64,000 nucleotides of DNA from Antedon mediterranea. Lineage: Eukaryota; Echinodermata; Crinoidea; Comatulida; Antedonidae. The translations under genes were made by a program, and so were the position numbers. Positions within the stretch are counted from its first letter, which is position 1. Every line of letters starts with the position of its first letter. Location: the NCBI RefSeq assembly GCF_964355755.1, contig NC_092672.1, positions 24,798,501-24,862,500 of the forward strand. The letters are read 5' to 3'. Shown here piece by piece: positions 58,709 to 64,000 of this stretch. The notes under the pieces are model-generated. The model saw nothing but the letters and a program-made list of their open reading frames with translations, was not told where the DNA came from and made no database searches.

Positions 58709-59129
58709 TATAGAGTTAGCCTAGGCTTCTAGGATTATAATAGGCCTACCTAGCAGACAATATTTTTGTGAATAGAATAATTAAATAAAATACTTTTTGT
58801 CTTTTTCTATTTGGACATTTGAATCAATCAAATTGAAAAAATACATTTATAGTTGTGACTACATTAGGTGTTCTGTAAATCATTTTTTTTTTCTGTTACT
58901 TAGACATTTTTTCATTCTTACTTCTTAAAGTATGTCACTGTAGTAAAGAATTGTCATGCAACATGGAAATATTGCTGTTTTAGGACATAGCATCATAACT
59001 CAGGTTTTCATAGCCATACAAGACTCTCCTAATTTTAACCATGATTTGTATGGTTTCAGGCTTTTACAGTTTTTAATATTGTGTTGGTGTTATGTGTGTC
59101 AGTTATTTCAAACCTAAACTTTTAACTGT

Positions 59130-59765
59130 TTAGGATTTTAATAAACTTCAACAGTGTATTTTCGTTTTTGAACATGTCGTCAAAAAACTCCCTTCTTATT
59201 TTTCTTAAACCAAATTTCTTAAATTTTCTTAACAAACTCCGTAATCCACTTTTAATACTAGGGCCTCACACGCCCTTCATCTTCCTTTAACTAAACTTTC
59301 TTTAATTCAACACAATGTCTAATAAGTGCCTCTAAATTATTGAATGCACTTCCTAATGATGTCACATGTACCCCGATCTCAAGCAATTGTTTTCTGTATT
59401 TTCATCAAATTACTAGTATATTTTAAATGATTATTGTCAGCCGTTTTTCATCTCCTCTGTCCCATATGGCTACTAAATTCCAATAATTACCATTTATATC
59501 GTTTAGTGTCTTTATGCTTCCTGTTTATTTGTTTGGTTTTTTTTGTATGTGTTTTGTTCTGTCTTTTTGTTTTATTGTACATGGCTTGCCCGCCACAAGT
59601 AACTTCTAGTTTAGCCTCTTCTTTTTAGCATTTAAAAAAAATTGTATATGTTTATTTTTTGAAGCAAAAGTATATTTATTATTATTTTAATTCTTTATTT
59701 TTGTCAAATGTTAACGTTCTATTTTAAAGAATAATAAATCTTACTTGAAGAAATGAAATGAATTT
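59130..59765 (+). mobile_element. Decayed CR1/L2-like LINE 3' end
   Basis: Shifting + strand frames read NMSSKNS or FEHVVKKLPSYF, then TRASHALHLPLTKLSLIQHN, then ASKLLNALPNDV and PISSNCF. They correspond to the last part of CR1/L2 ORF2 (KLP, TR..., PLTK, the WN-LP motif with W lost). At least two frame breaks are present. A 3' untranslated part with CCCGCCACAAGTAACTTCTA follows, and the copy ends in ATGAAATGAAT-type repeats at about 59760. Confidence 0.65.
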
Positions 59766-60529
59766 ATAAATTATGGAACTATTAAGAAAGAAAACAAATC
59801 AAATAGTTTATTCATATCGATATTGCAAAATTATTTTACAACTCTTTATAGAGTATTTATTGAAAAACTCATTTTATGTGTTATTATTACTACTTCTTTA
59901 AATTGTATTAATCTATTAATCAATTTTTCCTGTTGTAATCTTTTGTAATCATTTTTAGATTTTATTTTGCATATGTTTTATGCACACATTATGTTTGTGA
60001 ACAAGCTCCATTACAAAAATGATTTTATTATTATTATTATATTATAACTTATAATATCAAGGTTCTTTTATTTTTGAATGAATCCCAAAAGTTTGAGATC
60101 TGTTATTTGATTACCTCTCCCCCCCCCCCACCCCCAACTAAACAAGTTTTAGATTACATCGTTCCTCTTGAGTTTATTTTGTAGTATAAATGAAGCATGG
60201 CCTCCTGAGCTCCATTTGATTTTTTCAAAGTTAAAATAATATATATACTAAAAGGAAAATAATATGTGTTACTAAAGTCACGTATCCATGGTGATTGTGA
60301 TGACAGGCCCCAACTCTATACTATACATGATATTACGATACTATCTGAATTAAATATTCAGCCAGTGTGCAAAAACTTCTGGATACTATTTAAGTTGATT
60401 ATCAATGACTTAAACAATTTAGCATTCCTATAATGCTAACACCTTTTTAATGTTTATATTATATAATGCTTTTTTTTATATACACATTATTATACATGGA
60501 TAAAACATGCAATTGATTTAACATGTTAA

Positions 60530-61587
60530 CACTTTGACTGCCAGAGGTTTTTCCAGTTAGAAACTGCCACCGCCAGCGTTTTTAGCCCAATTCGATGTTT
60601 TTATTAAAGCTGATTGAAACCATGTATGTGATCTGATTATATATAATTTAGACTAAAATAATCATAAAGATTTTAGCTTTACAATGGTACCAAGAACAAT
60701 TTTTAAATCGCAATATGTAAATCGTAATAGTAAAATGAAAGTAACCCACTTTTTGAATTTTTCGTAGTTTCGCGCAAGAAAGTCGAGATATTCGCGATTT
60801 TGTGCAAGACATCACAATATTAAAATATCGCCCGGTGAGATCAACAAAAAAAGTTACTTACACGGCACCGATAGGCCTATAAAAACAAGTTATCACTATC
60901 GAAAAATGTATTACATTTTATAAAACATAAATCTTACATCAATGTTTCGCCAAAATCCACATAGTAAAGACACCAGGCCTAGTTAACCAGGCCTAAAGTT
61001 GGTCCGGAACCGTTTTACGACTAGGGCTACTGTAGGCTAGCCTAGTACTACTAGCCTAGGCCTAGCTAGGAGATAGTAAACTGATGATAATAACCATACC
61101 ATTTCAAAACAAGTTTGTTGCGTGAAACTCGGCCACTTTCAGTAAAACACCAAAACAATTAGGGTATACAGTACATACAATAATAAAATTAAAGACTTCA
61201 TATTGAAAATGACTCCATTATTTTTTATTCAGATAACAAACAAACATGTCAATCCACAAAAACCTTTGTAATGCTTTCGGCGGCATAGCTAGCGCGCGAC
61301 CGATACACAATGCGCCAAGCCATCGCTCTACGCGCTACTGTGATGCGCGGTGTTTGTTATTTCGACAGGTACCATTTTGACAGTCGTTCGTAACCAGATT
61401 AGTTACTTTCAAATTGTAAAATGTTGACGGTCCGGACCGAATATAGTGTTCATATTTATGGTATATACCAATAATTAACCTATCTACCGGATTTCGTAAA
61501 AAAACGCGAAAAACGAAGATCTTCGTTTTTGGCAGTCAAGCGTTGTTTTTCCAAAAACGAAGATCTTCGTGTTTGGCAGTCAAAGTG
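60530..61587. mobile_element. TTAA-flanked piggyBac-like non-autonomous element
   Basis: Ends CACTTTGACTGCCA and its reverse complement, with TTAA on both sides (60526-60529 and 61588-61591). TTAA duplication and short ends beginning CAC fit piggyBac; Kolobok is the alternative. The right end carries two copies of the palindrome AACGAAGATCTTCGT beside a second GGCAGTCAA phrase, a likely subterminal binding repeat. The interior is 1.06 kb with a CpG-bearing part near 61280-61340 and no transposase frame. Confidence 0.8.
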
Positions 61588-61591
61588 TTAA

Positions 61592-64000
61592 AGTGATTAT
61601 TCTAATTACAATTTTTGTTGTAGTGTGTAGTATTGATAAAATTGTTAGATTTTTGATAGGCATGTTATTATGCATAGAAATCTTTTGAATTGCAATAAAT
61701 AAACACATGACCTTTTTGTACGACAATTAAAAAAAGCATTATAGTGAACAAAAACTATGATGCCAAGTTGGTGCTCTTGGCAGAAATTTCTTTAAGGATT
61801 GTTGTATTTTCTTGAGAAATCAGTAGATCAGAAATATTTAAAAAACAATAATTAAAATGAAGTTGCAACAATTTGAATATCATTTATTAGTAGGAATGTA
61901 CAAAAGCCCTAAACTCATACTTACAGTGAGAGCTCACACATTTCATTTTACATACACATGCACTTGAAAATGAAAGTTACACAATGATGACGCATTATCT
62001 TCAAAACAAATGTAAATGTACTTTACATTAATTGTTTCTCCACTTAACTGTTTTCATAGTCACATATTATCATTTATATGGGACTGTTTTGTACTACAAT
62101 TCTTTATGCTGTTATCAAAATGACTTTATACTATACTGCAATATTTACATTGATCTTCTGTTCTGGTAAAGTAGACCCTATCATAGAGGCTTACACTATG
62201 TATATCAAGGTCTACTCGCCCTAATTTGGCCAACATTTTCGGCCAACATTTTTGGTCAACATTTTCGGCCGCTATAAATGTATTGGCCACGAAACATTAA
62301 TTACATTACTCAAAATTTGCGCCACCTTAATTCTGTAGTATTTGTCCATAGTATTTCAAGAACGAATTCTGCCCATTATAATATTTTTAATTCATTTCCA
62401 CGTCTGTTCATAACTTGCCTCCAAATGTTAAAGTTAGTCTAGTTAGTTTTAGATAGTTTTCCCTTTCTTCATTTATATATTCACTTAAGAAAAACTTGCC
62501 TCAAATACCTATCTGAACTCAATGAAATGTGAAATGTTATTTTAAACTGTTTTTCTGTATTTACGTTTATTTAATTTTTACACTTTAGGGGTGTCATACT
62601 TTATTTCATCGTTCACACCAACAGTTGATTGAATGTAATGTTTAAATATTATCTACTCAACAAAAATATGTTCCATTTGTATAATGTATAGTAATAAATT
62701 AATAAACCTTACATTATTCTTTCTTTGCGCATCTAAATACCTTATAAAGTATGAATACACATGTGGTTGATAACCACAATAAAATAAAATATAGATAAAT
62801 TGGCCAGACATGACATACATGTTCTTTTAATTCTAATTGGTACACATACTGGCCCACATCTTTCTGTTTCACTACATCATACTGGTCCTGCCAGTTGAAT
62901 CTATTTCTACAGAGCAATCTCACTATTTAAACAAATTCCGAAACTTATTTAAAAGGTGAGATTCTATGGTGTTTTCTGTCTGCAAATAACTTTCTGAATT
63001 CCAATAATTCAGACAACAATGAATAAAAATAAACAAGAAATAATTTTTACTGTAAAAAAAGACTTTCTGAGATAACAGTTTTAATTATTGTTCTTTCTTC
63101 ATAAAATGATAATTTCTAAATTGATATTCTATTTAATAATTTAAGAAATAAAGATTTTTTATCAATTATTTTTGTTTAAAAATCAGTAGTAAACATTTTG
63201 TGTAACATATAAATGTAGTTTGAATTACTATAGACTATAGTACTATGCATATTCTGAGTGGCATTACTCACTAAGGTTGGAGTGACCCACTCATACCCAC
63301 AAACATTTCAGTGAACAAAAAATGTATAATTTTCCATGAGCCTTCGTTGTACAGCAGCAGCCGACAAACATACACACTAATCAAACAATTGTCATCTATA
63401 TACACCCCATTCGGCAAAAATATTTACCATAGAGAAAGGATTGTTTTGACCATTATTCAATGATATATATGATGGTAATTATACTTGGCCTCTATGTTGA
63501 CAGCCAAAACACAGTTATTGTTTATTGAACATAGGTCTTACAAACTAATGTCTGCATACTGTACATATCTCAAAGACCCTATGTGCACATGCCCAGTTTG
63601 AGTTTACAAATTCCCATTTAGACTTTCTTACCAGACGTGCTTTGGGGTGTGCTCATGCCCAGTTTGTGTTTCTAAATACCCATTTTTCAGCCTTAGTAAT
63701 CTATTATAAGCTTCTGCATGGCTAATGCTTCCGTTCTCTTGAATGTAACTGCCTAAAGGACTGGTGCGAAAATTATTGTTTACTTTTGAAAATTAACTTT
63801 TTTTATTTATTTTATTTACTGAAGTATAAAAAATGTTGATGGGATAAGCAATGATTATGGAACATACAGCACTTTATTTGTTTATTGGTATACTCCTGGT
63901 GAGCATGGTCTACTATGAAAGTTTTAGCCTCAGTGAATATTATTCACATCCTATACACAATATATTGAACTTTTTGTCTTCAATGTTCATCAAAATAATA
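61592..64000. other. Terminal intron stretch
   Basis: Contains GTCTACTCGCCCTAATTTG near 62210 (also at 21987), followed by three tandem GGCCAACATTTT-type phrases (62227-62270). A minus-strand frame at 62714-62923 (FNWQDQYDVVKQKDVGQYVY) is less AT-rich than its surroundings but unrecognised. A diverged direct repeat of about 60-70 bp is present near 63590-63690 (TGCCCAGTTTG twice). No gene is supported. Confidence 0.4.

Overview
This is an AT-rich animal genomic window with no dense gene content, no prokaryotic signals and long introns. Four things point to a marine invertebrate, most plausibly an echinoderm or another deuterostome: 99-bp ankyrin-repeat exons with GT/AG borders, a tRNA-derived SINE, CR1/L2-type LINE tails, and many short TAGGCCTA-type runs. 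The species call is inference; no sequence here fixes it.

The only host gene I can support is on the + strand. It is an ankyrin-repeat gene whose repeats lie one per exon. Two exons look intact (691-789 and 34703-34801, 33 codons each, same phase, both followed by gtaagtcat). Three more copies are decayed (5012-5104, 27582-27644, 44766-44828). Almost everything else is intron filled with mobile elements.

Layout. 1-5.7 kb: ankyrin exon, a TA-flanked inverted-repeat element (1301-3311) and a decayed ankyrin exon. 5.7-18.5 kb: a nest. Its outer ends (5730 and 18521) are PIF/Harbinger-type inverted repeats next to TTA. Just inside the left end is a broken MADF-BESS gene and near the right end a broken kinase-like gene. 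In the middle is a 19-bp-unit minisatellite, split by a 4.6-kb Academ-like DNA transposon (10307-14921). That transposon carries a broken gene with, in order, a transposase-like region, an XPG/FEN-like nuclease domain and a C-terminal eight-cysteine domain. 18.5-22.2 kb: a CpG-bearing stretch and a tandem repeat. 22.2-42.7 kb and 43.2-56.6 kb: two collinear copies of a large tandem duplication, with a hairpin sequence between them. Comparing the copies gives natural empty sites for a Harbinger element (23827-27010) and a Helentron/HINE-like element (39235-39356). An internal repeat gives one for a foldback element (36747-37243). The ankyrin exon of copy 1 has been deleted from copy 2. 56.6-64 kb: intron with a TA-flanked MITE (58141-58708), a LINE tail and a TTAA-flanked piggyBac-like element (60530-61587).

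No intact mobile-element gene, rRNA, CRISPR array or confident tRNA gene is present. The most interesting items are the Academ-like element and its domain order, the nested 12.8-kb composite, the tandem duplication with its mosaic divergence and exon loss, and the insertions proven by empty sites.
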